NCBI GenBank assembly: GCA_963989385.1
Contig: OZ022502.1
Location: 4,804,501-4,868,500 of the forward strand
Direction of reading: 5' to 3'
Length of the DNA stretch: 64,000 nucleotides
Source of the DNA: Ctena decussata
Taxonomy: Eukaryota > Mollusca > Bivalvia > Lucinida > Lucinidae
In this document: piece by piece, positions 1 through 10,142 of the stretch
How the letters are laid out: each line of letters opens with the position of its first letter
Numbering within the stretch: position 1 is the stretch's first letter
The notes under the pieces: model-generated
Told to the model about the DNA's origin: nothing
Databases searched by the model: none
What the model saw: the letters and a program-made list of their open reading frames with translations, nothing else
Translations under genes and position numbers: made by a program

Positions 1-221
1 TACATGGACAAAATGCTTACATGTAAGAGTTCATGTATGTTGTAGGACATTTTTGTGCAGAAGTTAATAAATACAGGCAAATAAATGAGTATGTCAACAA
101 CTTTAGCAATAGAGGTCAAGGTAATTTTTTGACCTTTAACGAATGTCTTTCATATTTTGATAGTTTCAAACTTATTGGTTTGCCCAAATGATAACCCTAG
201 TTTGGCATTTGACCTTTTTAC
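1..221. other. unassigned intergenic sequence
   Basis: AT-rich sequence. I see no open frame with protein-like character, no splice-flanked exon and no repeat shared with the rest of the window. Confidence 0.4.
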
Positions 222-268
222 TAAGGTAAGCGATTCCGGGCCTCATGGCCTTCATGGCCCTCTTGTTT
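222..268 (-). repeat. end of a dispersed AGAGGGCC repeat
   Basis: Read on the minus strand this stretch has AGAGGGCCATGA, then a GGCC-rich part, then a GAATCGCT segment. The same ordered words open the tandem element at 56929. It looks like a short terminal fragment of that family. Confidence 0.5.
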
Positions 269-1016
269 CACTTCGCCAGTTACAAGCGCTAGCATCAGCT
301 AGTGACCTTCAAACTGGAGTGATGGCGCCAACGTTTCAAAGAAGCATTAACACCAGCTAGTGACCTTCAAACAACATTAATTGCGCAACGTTTCAACATT
401 CAACAGTAAGCTGCAAAAACTGGCTCTATTCTAATCTGCGAATTACTCTGCTGGTCAGATTCTTTCCTTTAAATCATTGGAATACATTGAAAGTAACGCA
501 TGTATTAAACTGGAATTTAGCAACTATTTTGCTGGTTCGGGGATAGCATTAAAACAAATAAGAAAAAGTTGCATTGGGGGTACAGTGTTGCTGTTCTTAT
601 ATTTAGTATAAACATTATTTTATATGTTACTAAGCACAACAGTTGGTAATTCCATAGTTGCCTTGGTAACAGATCTATGACGTCATTTCTATAGGATCAT
701 GGCAAACATTGTATGCCATGCTCCGCCAATTTTCCAACGACATAACATATTGAAATTCTTTAAGCAAAACATTCTCAAGTCATTCAATTTCGTGTTGTAG
801 GTGGTTAATATAAGATACGTTAAGCTATGTTATTCAACGCGTGTCACCAAGGCTTACATCGCCATTTAGAAGTTAGAGTAGGGTAAGCTTCAGCAGTACG
901 TACGTTTAAGCACAAAAAAGGTAAGTTAAGGTATGTTCAAGTAGGTGATTTATCATATGATGTCGCTGTTATTCAGTGGATAACGTCGTGTCATAGAAAT
1001 CGTATGACCGCACGTG
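269..1016. other. unassigned sequence upstream of the Harbinger element
   Basis: No gene is seen. A ~45-bp piece near 800-850 (AAGATACGTTAAGCTATGTT) recurs with changes near 2395-2440, so the DNA on both sides of the Harbinger-derived element shares an older repeat. Confidence 0.4.
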
Positions 1017-1019
1017 TAA

Positions 1020-2167
1020 AACCCCTGTCACACCAGAGCAGCGTTCTCACGGCGATCGCATGGCGTCCAAGAAATATGCAGAACGCCGAGGTGCGCGCAG
1101 TACGATCGCAAGCATCACCGCAGCAATGCAGTGGCATCGCCAGTAGACGCTGTGGGATCGCATAGAACGCCGAGCGACGGCGCGCGCTTTGAGCATGCTC
1201 AAAACAAACGCCGTCGCTCGGCGTTTTAATAAGAGCGCAATGGGGTCGCCGTAAGGTCACCATAGCCGCGCAGTAAGGTCTCCTACAATGCAGTAGGAGC
1301 TCCGCGGGCGCGCACATGGGTCGTTGGGAAAACGCCGTGGTCGTCCGTGGCGTTTGCACGGAGATTGTACGGCGCTCTTTGAGATGTCACTGCGTCTTTA
1401 ACGCGCTTATACGACGTGTCTACGGCGCTTATACGGAGTGCCATTTATTTCACTGCGCTCTTACAACGACTGTAAGAAGCTGTCATGGCGATAATTGCGC
1501 TCCCTTGGAGCTTTTACCGCGCCCATCGGCGTTTGTATGACAAAACAAACAAAATAGATTAAAAAATGAGATATGCAAACAATTATGACAAAAGCAAACA
1601 AAATACTTTAAAAACGAGATATGCAAATAAGCATTCTTTTCACTATGTCCGACGTATGCCAGCAAGCTGGACTCCTGCTTGCCCATATGCAGGCCCAGCA
1701 GTTCCAAAATGCTGCAGACGCTATTGACATCATTCTTGGAAGACGACGACGGAGGAGAGCCCAAAGGCGTAGAATGCTTTGGGTCCGGCCATGGCTGGAG
1801 GAAGCTAGACGGTTTCAGCATACAACGAACATACAACCGACGAAGACTTCGTTCTGTTGTGCAAACGAACGTCTTCAGCACGCCGTCAGCGCAGTGCGAA
1901 CGCCGTGAAAGCGCAGTGCATGCATTGTGAGCGCCGTGAAAGCGCAGTGAAAGCGTCGTAAGAGCGCAGAGAATCGCCAGAACTCCGCAGGAACGCCATG
2001 TAGAACGCCATGCCAGCTCCGTAGCAATGCCTTGGTCGCTGTCAGGACGCCGTGACAGGCCCCTTTTCACGAAAATATCATGGTTTTCTTGCGACCTCAC
2101 GTCGCTCCGGAAAATTAAACATCTCCGTGCCAACGCAGTGGAAACGCGGCTTGGTGTGACAGGGGCT
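1020..2167. mobile_element. PIF/Harbinger-derived DNA element with TAA target duplication
   Basis: The ends are inverted repeats, AACCCCTGTCACACCA on the left and the complement of AGCCCCTGTCACACCA on the right. TAA lies directly outside both ends (1017-1019 and 2168-2170). A 3-bp TWA target duplication is the known hallmark of PIF/Harbinger elements. The interior carries a remnant of a Harbinger-like transposase N-terminus near 1645-1830. The rest is GC-rich sequence built from degenerate ~10-11-bp words such as ACGGCGCTCTT and GAGCGCAGTG. At 1148 bp it is too short to encode a full transposase, so it is a non-autonomous derivative. The class call rests on three agreeing signs: target duplication, termini and protein remnant. 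Confidence 0.8.
1645..1830 (+). pseudogene. remnant of Harbinger transposase N-terminus
   Basis: The frame from the ATG at 1645 encodes MSDVCQQAGLLLAHMQAQQ, then a run of arginines and the block LWVRPWLEEARRFQ. An arginine-rich stretch followed by a W-V-R-P-W motif is characteristic of the N-terminal region of HARBI1-like transposases (family knowledge from memory). After about position 1825 the frame runs into the decamer-repeat DNA and likeness ends, so the catalytic DDE domain is absent. The reading frame runs on to 1908, but the last part is probably not transposase. It sits inside the TAA-flanked element at 1020-2167, which supports the assignment. Confidence 0.65.
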
Positions 2168-2298
2168 TAATAACACTTTGGCGGGTACACGTAACGTCAC
2201 TGACAACGTCCATGTCAGCAAGCGTTTTCTTATTGAAATAATGTTCAGTTTGAGGGCGTTAAAATCCCATTTTAAGGGGTCATATGATAAACAGAATT

Positions 2299-2388
2299 CT
2301 TACACTCTTGGTCATTTCATATGGAATTCATGAAGCTCGCCGAAGGCTCGTTTCAAAAATTTCATATGAAATGACCAATCGTGTAAGA
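2299..2388. repeat. 90-bp palindromic MITE-like element
   Basis: The arms TCTTACAC...GGTCATTTCATATG and their complement meet at a short GCCGAAGGC centre. No coding content. Confidence 0.6.
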
Positions 2389-3068
2389 TCCTATATATAA
2401 GTACGTTAGGCTACGTTATTTAACGCATATGTGACCGAGGCTTTAAGGTGTATTGGGGGTACACCTGCATGGTTGGGCTTTCATTTACAAGTACAAGGGA
2501 CACAATTTCAACAGAACAAAATAAACTTCCCTTGTGTTTAAATCTGTCTGAAAAGACAGAATTTTAATTCTAAGATGTGTTCCTTTGATTACATTGAATG
2601 GGAACATCTCCAGGGTAAAAAACTTTCTCTGCTATTTCTTTTCGCTTCCCTTTTTTCCATGGGGGGGGGGGCGATCCTTGCAACGAAACAACGTTATGGA
2701 GTTGTCTGGCCAATGGTCCATCTTCTGAATGTATTCTCTGCTCTTGAAGTCTTTAAGATTTTAATTGTGTCATATGGCGGCCGTAAAACGTCTCCCCATA
2801 CATCATCATACTGCAGATTATACTGTCTGGTTCTTCGAGATCATTGAGTTTATTTAGAGTCACTTTAAAAAAAAGTTCAGCTTAAGCCGTCGCATGGGGG
2901 CATGGTTGGTGTCGCACATAACATAACTGGCCAGGAGCAGACTCAATTTAACCAAATCTACCATTTTCATTTCTTTGGTGTATTACTTGCTTCCAAGGGA
3001 TCTAACAATTCAGAACTGATTTTGGGACTCACTGTTTGCTTTCCTGCATAACAAAATACTTCCAAAAA
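2389..3068. other. unassigned sequence
   Basis: No splice-flanked exon or recognisable repeat apart from an 11-base G run near 2661 and the old duplicate near 2395-2440. Confidence 0.35.
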
Positions 3069-3140
3069 GGGATAACTTTTAACAGAAAGAATTTGCTCCA
3101 ATAGGAGCAAATTCTATCCTTTAAATTCTAAACCTCACTG
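3069..3140. repeat. short palindrome, GAAAGAATTTGCTC family (copy 1)
   Basis: AGAAAGAATTTGCTCC and its near-complement GGAGCAAATTCTATCC flank a 3-base loop. A second copy lies at 19455-19540, so this is a dispersed hairpin family. Confidence 0.6.
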
Positions 3141-3278
3141 GAAAGGGAAGATAAAAATTAAATGGCTGAGTAGCTGCTCTTTTTAGTGTCTCTATTCACC
3201 TTAAAGTGTATATTCGATACGATCACAGTCTTGAAAATAGTACGGAATAATCTTATTCTTTTATAAACGTATCCTTAT

Positions 3279-3440
3279 CTATTTGTAGTACTCTTTAGTG
3301 TATGTAATTCTGTCTATCTCCGGCATAGATCCCTCACTGGTCTTATGCGTTTTCATGATTTCAATAGTTGGTTTTCCAGAATCGCCTCGAATTTTCAGAG
3401 TAACTGTCCTGTCACCAACATGACCACTCCTTCCAGCGAC
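3279..3440 (-). CDS. terminal exon of an unrecognised gene (53 codons plus stop)
   Basis: On the minus strand a strong 3' splice site (TGTCTGTTTTTTTCAG) is followed in frame by 53 codons and TAG at 3281-3279. The residues begin VAGRSGHVGDRTVTLKIRGD and end TYTKEYYK. The exon opens in phase 0, which matches the phase-0 donor of the exon at 4653-4454, so the two should be spliced together. The product is hydrophilic, basic and lysine-rich, with no membrane segment. I do not recognise the family and assign no function. No perfect AATAAA lies close downstream on the minus strand; an AATAAG lies ~30 nt beyond the stop. Evidence: splice signals, matching phase and protein-like composition. Confidence 0.75.
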   Translation of the reverse strand, partial: VAGRSGHVGDRTVTLKIRGDSGKPTIEIMKTHKTSEGSMPEIDRITYTKEYYK

Positions 3441-3620
3441 CTGAAAAAAACAGACATGATTTAAACACTGACCCTTATCCCTATGCTGCGTTTTAGAGGT
3501 TGTATCATCTACACCACCTAGATTGTTCACCTACAGCAACCATGATATTTGACGATTCATCTGAGCTCAAATTATATTTGAAATAGGTATCCCAAAGAGC
3601 ACGGTGGTAATACCGATTTC

Positions 3621-3819
3621 CCTACCTGTACTGTCAACCGAGCCAGTCAATAACGATACGTGTAAAAGTGGCTCTCGACCGAGACAGTCGACAGCAGTAT
3701 CAGCTCGGTCGACAGCCATCAACAATGATAGCATTAACCGTTATTGGTAATGCTTACGACCGAATGCACGGTCGAAAGCCACTTTGTATAGTACCGGATC
3801 GGTCAACAGCACAGGTAGG
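3621..3819. mobile_element. MITE with CCTACCTGT inverted termini
   Basis: The termini CCTACCTGTACTGTCAACCGA-like on the left and CCTACCTGTGCTGTTGACC on the right are inverted, and the middle has further inverted words (AAAGTGGCTTTCGACCG). It lies in the intron between the two exons of the minus-strand gene. No target duplication could be fixed. Confidence 0.6.
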
Positions 3820-4207
3820 CAATTGTATTCCCCTTGATATTATTTCAGTCATATTATAATTCAATGTATAAATCCTGTCCGCGTACATGATAACGCGCTT
3901 AAGAGCGCCTTGTCCATCACATGAAACACCCCTAGGACGTCGACGCCAAGGTGACAACAATAAGAGAGTACTTTCGTACATGCAAGCTACAAAGTTATTT
4001 TAGACACCTAATGAAAACTGGGTCTGCCTACTGAAGACATTTTATTAACAAAATTACACAGCCTGAAAAATTTTCTTCACCCAAGGAACACTCAAGTCAA
4101 ACTACTTAATGTTAAAAACAAAAATAGTAGAATTTGCAAACAGCGTAGATTCAGATAAGGCCGCCTCATCATTAATGATTTACATGTTTACTCATGTCAA
4201 GGGTCAT

Positions 4208-4442
4208 TTGAGCCTCGATACGAGCCAACAAAGTGGTTGTGCGCCCAGCGCAGACTCAGATCAGCCTGGGCATCCGCCCAGTCTAATCAGAGTCTTCGCT
4301 CTCCGCATGGAAGTAGCTTAGAGCCTTAGCTACCCATTAAGCGCTTAGCAAAGAGTCTGATCAGACTGGGCGGATGCCCAGACTGATCTGAGTCTGCGAT
4401 GGGCGCACAACCACTTTGTTGGGTTTCTCGTGCCGCGGCTCA
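4208..4442. mobile_element. GAGCCGCGACACG palindromic MITE (copy 1)
   Basis: Inverted termini of the type TTGAGCC...CAACAAAGTGG enclose two inverted blocks with GCAGACTCAGATCAG and GTCTGATCAGAC. Four other copies or part-copies occur at 21783-21920, 55567-55805, 55808-55981 and 56012-56228. Its right end abuts the 5' splice site at 4453 of the minus-strand gene. Confidence 0.8.
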
Positions 4443-4453
4443 TTTATACTTAC

Positions 4454-4653
4454 CCCACCAGGAAGGTTCAACTTTTGGACATAAATCGGGTCTACTGATC
4501 GAAAATCCTTCAGAGCTGTCATGGGTGTCCCTATCTTCTGATACTCCCGGACGTGAGGCTTGCTAGACGGAGCCTTCACGGCACCTTTTAGTAAAAATTC
4601 TGTTGCTTCCAGACCTTTCCAGACCAAGTTTAGCCCAAGTTGGGCCAATTTAC
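4454..4653 (-). CDS. internal exon of the unrecognised minus-strand gene
   Basis: The exon is bounded on the minus strand by an acceptor (ACTCTTTATAG) and a near-consensus donor (GGTGGG|GTAAGTAT). It is 200 nt long: two bases finish a codon (phase 1), then 66 codons end exactly at the donor (phase 0). The residues run KLAQLGLNLVWKGLEATEFL near the start and DPIYVQKLNLPGG at the end. The phase-0 end matches the terminal exon at 3440. An in-frame stop a few codons upstream of the acceptor fixes the exon edge. I do not recognise the domain. The 5' splice site is within about 11 bases of a MITE end, so the insertion nearly disrupted splicing. Confidence 0.75.
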
Positions 4654-5177
4654 CTATAAAGAGTTAGACACTATAAAAGCGAAAATTGGTTGCATCATAT
4701 ACTTGTACAAGTATGGTTCACCACCCTTCTCAGAAAATGCAAACTTTAACGCGGAATGTTTCGTAATGTGCACAATGTCTATACTGATGAGGGTGGTATA
4801 AAGTATGTATTTAAAGAAGGATCAAGACACTGGCAGACAAAAGTGGGCTCAATCACAAGTTTTATTCCACCCTTGCCAGAAAATGCAAACGTGTATTTGT
4901 TGCTTAAACAGACCTTATTTAGCGCGAAAACAAACATAGTCCTATAGAACAGAGTACCGTCAATGATGGCCTAAAACATCATTAGAATACATACCGACAC
5001 TCATTCTTACTAAAACATGAACTCTTAACATATATCAACCGATTATGTTTGTTTGCATTTATTTATTTGATTCTTTTTCTTTTTAATTTTCCTCTTTTTT
5101 TTCTTTCTTTCTTTATCTCTCTCTCTCTAGATCTCACTTCTTTTTTCTAATCTGAAGAAAAAGAAATCAGACTTTAC

Positions 5178-5212
5178 CTATATTTTCTTTCTTTGTCCAG
5201 GGACTTCAACAC
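5178..5212 (-). CDS. tentative 35-nt exon upstream in the same gene
   Basis: On the minus strand AATCTTTCAG precedes and ATAG|GTAAAG follows a 35-nt open stretch reading VLKSLDKERKY. It ends in phase 2, but the next exon at 4653 needs phase 1, so it cannot join directly. A further exon between 5170 and 4660 would be needed; a possible one ends at the donor TCG|GTATGT near 4991. The splice sites are good but the chain is incomplete. Confidence 0.35.
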
Positions 5213-5580
5213 CTGAAAGATTAAAACATAAATTATTCAATCTAACCCATCAATGTCTAGCTTCCCTTAATAGGATCATAGTCAAACAGGAAAGAACCAG
5301 ATCAAAAACCGCAACATGTGGCGTCTGATCAGCCTCTTCTCCATTTGCATTAGTCAAATACGTGTTGGTATTTCTCCTGAAAACAAATAAATAGGATAAA
5401 CCAGACGCTGATTTACTGACAAATAGACTCATCTACAAGGTATAAATGGGTTAACGTGTTTGGGAACAGCAGTTAATTCTAAATGGAATTTATGTCCCAT
5501 TCGGCGTTTTACGAAAGCGCGGATAAATAAATCAAAAGCGCTGAATTTCTATAGGCTTAACGACTAAAGGCAACTACGCA
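5213..5580. other. intron or upstream sequence, possible further exon
   Basis: On the minus strand a good acceptor (ATTTGTTTTCAG) near 5379 is followed by an open frame reading NTNTYLTNANGEEADQTPH and then a stop near 5250. No clear donor follows, so I do not call an exon. Confidence 0.3.
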
Positions 5581-5581
5581 T

Positions 5582-6296
5582 TTGATACCACGATTTCTCT
5601 CGTTGTTCAAACTATGTCACGGTACTACTTCCGCGCTTTTGATTTACCTAAACGATTTATTATTATATTGGTTAATAAAAATAAATGGAAAATGTTTTAC
5701 CCTAATAAAAATTATGTATGAAAATATAAAATCTAAGGTCGCAACAAACAATGAGTCTTCAGCCTTTTTCCCCTGTGTAGCGGGAGTCAGACAGGGGGAA
5801 AATTTGTCCCCGATTCTTTTCTCTCTCTATCTAAATGACTTAAATCATTTCCTTATGTCACATAATGTAACTGGAATAGATTGTGAGGTAGCAAGTGACG
5901 ACATATATATGTATCTCAAAATTTTGTTGCTTCTCTATGCGGACGACACAGTTTTATTCAGCAGTACAGCGTCGGACTTGCAATGCGCTTTAGATAATTT
6001 CAAACTGTACTGTGAAACATGGAAACTAACAGTAAACATATCTAAAACAAAGATTGTTATATTTTCAACTGGCAGACGGCGATCTTGTAGGTTTAACTTT
6101 GGAAACGACACCATAGAAATAATAAACGAATATAAATATTTAGGTATCAATCTAGCTCAAAGTGGTTCATTTGTTACGGCTAAGAAGTCTATCGCTGAAC
6201 AAGGGAATAAAGCTTTATTTTCTCTTTTAAAGAAAGCAAGATCGTTAAATTTGCCACATGATATCCAGTTAGAACTGTTTGACAGACTAGTTAAAC
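5582..6296 (+). pseudogene. LINE reverse transcriptase, 5' half (split by insertion)
   Basis: The frame carries non-LTR reverse transcriptase motifs in order: the GVRQGENLSP block, the catalytic YADD in LLLYADDTVLFSS, and the downstream NISKTKIV and EYKYLGINL blocks. These make up the palm of the enzyme that copies LINE RNA at a nick. The apurinic endonuclease domain and the start of the RT are missing. An AFD motif in another frame near 5640 implies a frameshift there. The coding frame stops matching at 6296, where a DNA element is inserted, and continues at 10143. The 5' edge of the LINE is not defined. It is a dead copy: truncated, frameshifted and interrupted. Confidence 0.85.
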
Positions 6297-6885
6297 TAGT
6301 CTGGGTGCCGGGACGAGAACCCGAAAAAATAGTCCGCACAAATGTTTGATGCAGATTCTCATTATTTAGGATGTCCTTAACCAGAAACAAAACGATGCCA
6401 CCTTGGCATCCTTGGGGAAATTAAAATATTCAAGATGGCGTCCAAGATGGCCGCCAAGGGATAAAATTCATAATATCTTCTTAAATATAAGGGCTAGAAA
6501 CATACTTTTGGCGGCTACGTATAGGTTATTGAGGTCGAGGAATCGATTAAGCATGTTAAAAATTATTTCAGACAAATCAGTTACAAATGGCGGACAAGAT
6601 GGCCGCCAAAACATAAAAATCTCTATATCTTCTTTAGTATACGGACTAGAAACATAATATTGGTGTCTACATATGGGTTTTTGGGCCAAGGAATTGGCTT
6701 AACATGTTAAAATTGACTTAAAAGCAAACGGGTGCACAAAATGGCGGACAAGATGGCGGACAAAGCAACGGTCACGGCACTAATTGTCGGAGAAATGCAC
6801 TTTCCGATAGCAGAATTCTGGTTTGTGTATTAGAATCCGGATTTTGCATGTATAAGATTGTTAAATGTAAAAATGAAGTTATAAA
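6297..6885 (+). repeat. left terminal inverted repeat with ~153-bp subrepeats
   Basis: Matches the right arm at 9555-10142 in inverse orientation with scattered differences. Inside it, the block AAGATGGC(C/G)GCC or AAATGGCGGACAAGATGGC recurs at 6431, 6584 and 6738, a spacing of 153-154 bp, showing that the arm is itself a tandem duplication. Confidence 0.75.
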
Positions 6886-7093
6886 AGTCCCGTTCTAACA
6901 GTGTTTTAACAAGAGGGCCAATATGGTTTACAAGAACCTAGTGCAGGCAAGGGCAGATAACCCGTTGAGCTTTAGTCATTACAGAAAGCTATTGTTACGA
7001 GTAACAATCTAAAGGTTACAAGAAATGTGTTATATTCTGTTATCTATTTTACTTTCTTCAGTTAAAATGCAGGTTAAGAAACTCTGATATATT

Positions 7094-7347
7094 TGTTGGT
7101 TGCTTGCGTCGTTTAAAATTACAGCTCATGGTCGGCGATCAATGAGCGGTGTGAGTGTCGGAGGTTCATGCCATGCCACAGCCAGATTTTTAGCATCTGG
7201 GCGGTATGGAAAATTTACAAAATAATTGTTGGTTGCTTGCGTCGTTCAAAATTATAGCTAATGGTCGGCACTAGTGGTGTGAGTGTCGCAGGTTCGTGCC
7301 ATGCCACAGCCAGAGTTTTAGCATCTGGCCGGTATGGAAAATTTACA
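7094..7347 (+). repeat. tandem pair of ~125-bp units
   Basis: The unit beginning GTTGGTTGCTTGCGTCGTT and ending GGTATGGAAAATTTACAA occurs twice in a row, inside the long-TIR element. Confidence 0.8.
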
Positions 7348-7582
7348 AGTCAGAAAAGATCATACTTTCTTCAAAGCAATAACAAATTTTGTAAACAGCT
7401 TTTGATTTTTTTTTATTTTATTTTTTTGTATTTTCCAAGTTCTTTCAAGTATAAAGGAGACTGCTACCCATGGTTATAGACAGTTGACTACTAATTGTAC
7501 AGGCATATTTAAAATGTTTTAGCTTCAAAAGAGCATAATTGTCATGCCAGTTTGTGCAAGTATTCTTACCTGACTAAATATT

Positions 7583-7770
7583 CCGAGCAAAGCTACGGGA
7601 AAGTTAATAGCATAAACTTATTTCATGGACCGAGCAATGCTACAGGAAAGTTGATAGCGTAAACTGACTTCATAGACCGAGCAATGCTACGGGAAAGTTA
7701 ATAGCATAAACTGACTTCAAAGACCGAGCAATGCTACGGGAAAGTTAATAGCATAAACTGGCTTCATAGA
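7583..7770 (+). repeat. 47-bp minisatellite, four units
   Basis: Units start CCGAGCAATGCTACGGGAAA at 7583, 7630, 7677 and 7724, exactly 47 bp apart, with few differences. It lies inside the long-TIR element. Confidence 0.9.
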
Positions 7771-7779
7771 GCCGTCAGC

Positions 7780-8780
7780 TTAGATCACCATAACATTCAA
7801 ACAGATTCTTCTCCAAAGCTGCTAGGCCGAGCAAAATCACTTTTTGAGTTGCTAGAGTAGTTGGCTTAAGTACAGAAAACAGGGGATTTGAATCCTATCT
7901 CTGACAACAACTGAAAAAGGCTATCTGTCGACTTAGCAAAAAATATGTACTCGTACCGGACTAGAATCTAGGATGGTAAAAAACGGTACAAGGATAGATT
8001 TAGCCCGACCTTTCATAATAGCGCTATGCCAGAGACACAGTGGGAATCTAATAACCCATTGCGGCTACTGGGATAATTTGATATATAGCTATACCTCCAT
8101 TTGTTTGAGAGAACGAACATTGGTAGGAGTGCTTGCGGCCCAAGATGTCACCGTTTCATCTAAAAAGTCCTCTTCTCCTGAACCACTGAAGTACACATAA
8201 GTTGGTATTTTCGTGTAATATTTCACATTCCTCAAAAGTTTTAAATATGTAAACGTTGGGTCACGTATGCACCCAAACTCGGGGCACGTACTTTATAGAA
8301 ACTGAATAAAGTGACTTTGCATTTGGAAAAGAAAAGGTAGATCTACAAGTAGAGTTAGAACCATCTCTAAAAGGGATTTTCCAAAACTGCAATACAGTTT
8401 CCTGGCAGATTAAAACTGTGTCGCCAAAAGTTGTTTATTCCTGCTTCTAGCCCATACGCTAACTAACCATATGCTATAAGCTTAACACTGAGATAATGTC
8501 AGCATAAACTCAAAGACCTGAAAGTGATTTTATTAAGCTCCTGACAAAAGATCAAAGTAAAGATATTTTTTTTCTGTTACCACTGGAATTTTATCCTTCT
8601 GGGTTATTTACCCTTGCTTAAAGGCTAATATACAGAAAAAGAAATAAATCTATAAAGTCAGGAAAAAAAAGACTTTTCTTACAAAACTTAAATTCAGCTA
8701 AGCAATCAAAGTAACAAAAAACCTTTATGCCAAGATCAAAATTTTGCCCCACTGCTTGGCTATTCAGGGTTCTCCCGGCT
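7780..8780. other. interior of the long-TIR element, no gene seen
   Basis: No protein-like frame, splice-flanked exon or further repeat was recognised. Confidence 0.4.
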
Positions 8781-9130
8781 CTTTTCTTTTGCTGCAGGAT
8801 TTCATCGGAGTTGTTTTGGAGGGATCTCCAGATGTCGCAATACGTTGTTTCTGTCGAGTCCTCATATTTGATTCATCACAGGTTTTATCCGTGATTGATT
8901 TGCTGTCTGTGATGATTCATTGATGGGTTGGGTACCCTTCATGCAGACAAAATGCTAACTAAATGTTTTGAACCACTGCAGAAGCAGAATGCATGGGTTT
9001 GGACCAAGTAAAACTAGTTACTTCCCTTTTGGTTCCTCAATGTTACGTGTTCTTGTGTCTGCTTGTCTGTGGTCTTCTAGCAATATGGCTACCTTATAGT
9101 TGCCCAGTTTGCTTTCTGTTTTGTCCTATT
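8780..9130 (+). repeat. dispersed repeat related to 34835-35165 and 47040-47450
   Basis: The words ACTAAATGTTTTGAACCACT and CAGAAGC are shared with the insertion near 34835 (ACTAAATGTTTTGTACCACT). The family also occurs inverted near 47400. Ends are not defined. Confidence 0.4.
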
Positions 9131-9554
9131 TGAAACACTGATAAAATAGGTAAAATAAATGTTACTGTTGTTTTCAATTGGGGTAACTGAATGTCTGAGA
9201 AAGGGCTGTTCATTCGATTTACTATGCTTGTCTTTTGCGAATATTTGTCATTTTTGTATTTCGGTTTTTAGTGGGGAATGTTGGGTCTGATTGTATTAGT
9301 TCTTGATCTCTGTCTATCATTTTACTTTACAAAAAGGTACATGCATGGAATTATGAACATAAAAAAGCCGTTAAAAACGACATTCTTAAAATAATGAATT
9401 ATCGAGCTGTCAATGTCTTTCGGTTGCGACTGAAATTCTCTAGACGGGGCTGTCTGCCCATACCTGGACTGGGCTCTTATGGATCATCATGGTCTTCTTG
9501 GTAGTAGCAGTATCAGATGCAAAATGAGGTCTTTATGACTTCGTTTTTTTTAAA

Positions 9555-10142
9555 ATCATAGATCTTATAATTTCGAAATTCCGGGTTAAAAAACTTTCTA
9601 AAGCCTGAATTCTGCTCTCAAAAAGTGCATTTCTTAAAACATTCAGCTCCGTAATCGATGCTTCGTCCGCCATCTTGTCCGCCATTTTGTGTAAGTTAAT
9701 GCCTGAAAATAAATTCTAACATGCTTAATGGATTCCTTGACCCCGAAAACCTATATGCAGACACCAAAATCACGTTTCTAGCCCGTATACTAAAGAAGAT
9801 ATGGACATTTTTATGCTTTGGCAGCCATCTTGTCCGCCATTTTGTAACTGATTTGTCTGAAATAATTTTTGACATTCTTAATCGATTCGTCGACCTCGAA
9901 AACCTATCAGTAGCCACCAAAAGTATGTTTCTAGCCCACATACTTTAGAAGATACTGAGGATTTTATCCCTTGGCAGCCATCTTCGAAGCCATCTTGAAT
10001 ATTTTAATTTCCCCAATGATGCCAAGGTGGCATCATTCAGTTTCAGTGTACGGACATGTTGGTGAACACATTTGTGCAAAAACATTTTGTGCGGACTATT
10101 TTTTTGGGTTCCACCCAAAATCTCCATTTGGCAACCAGACTA
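9555..10142 (-). repeat. right terminal inverted repeat
   Basis: Inverse partner of 6297-6885, with the same three ATGGCGG blocks. It keeps a segment near 10040-10080 that the left arm has lost. Confidence 0.75.

Larger units (their letters stand above)
6297..10142. mobile_element. 3.85-kb non-autonomous DNA element with ~590-bp terminal inverted repeats
   Basis: The element starts TAGTCTGGGTGCC and ends with the complement of TAGTCTGGTTGCC, and AAC flanks it on both sides (6294-6296, 10143-10145). Removing it with one AAC restores the LINE reading frame across the junction (LVK to PILLYG), which fixes the ends to the base. The interior holds no transposase-like frame; it has a ~125-bp tandem pair and a 47-bp tandem array. 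Long termini built from subterminal direct repeats recall foldback/Galileo-type elements. The 3-bp duplication alone does not assign a superfamily. Confidence 0.85.

Noticed and set aside
1483..2133. 216-codon minus-strand frame
   Set aside because: Covers GC-rich decamer repeats opposite the Harbinger stub; composition is that of the repeat and it has no known domain.
7583..7770. Coding repeat protein
   Set aside because: The 47-bp unit is not a multiple of three, so the frame shifts at each unit; it is a minisatellite.
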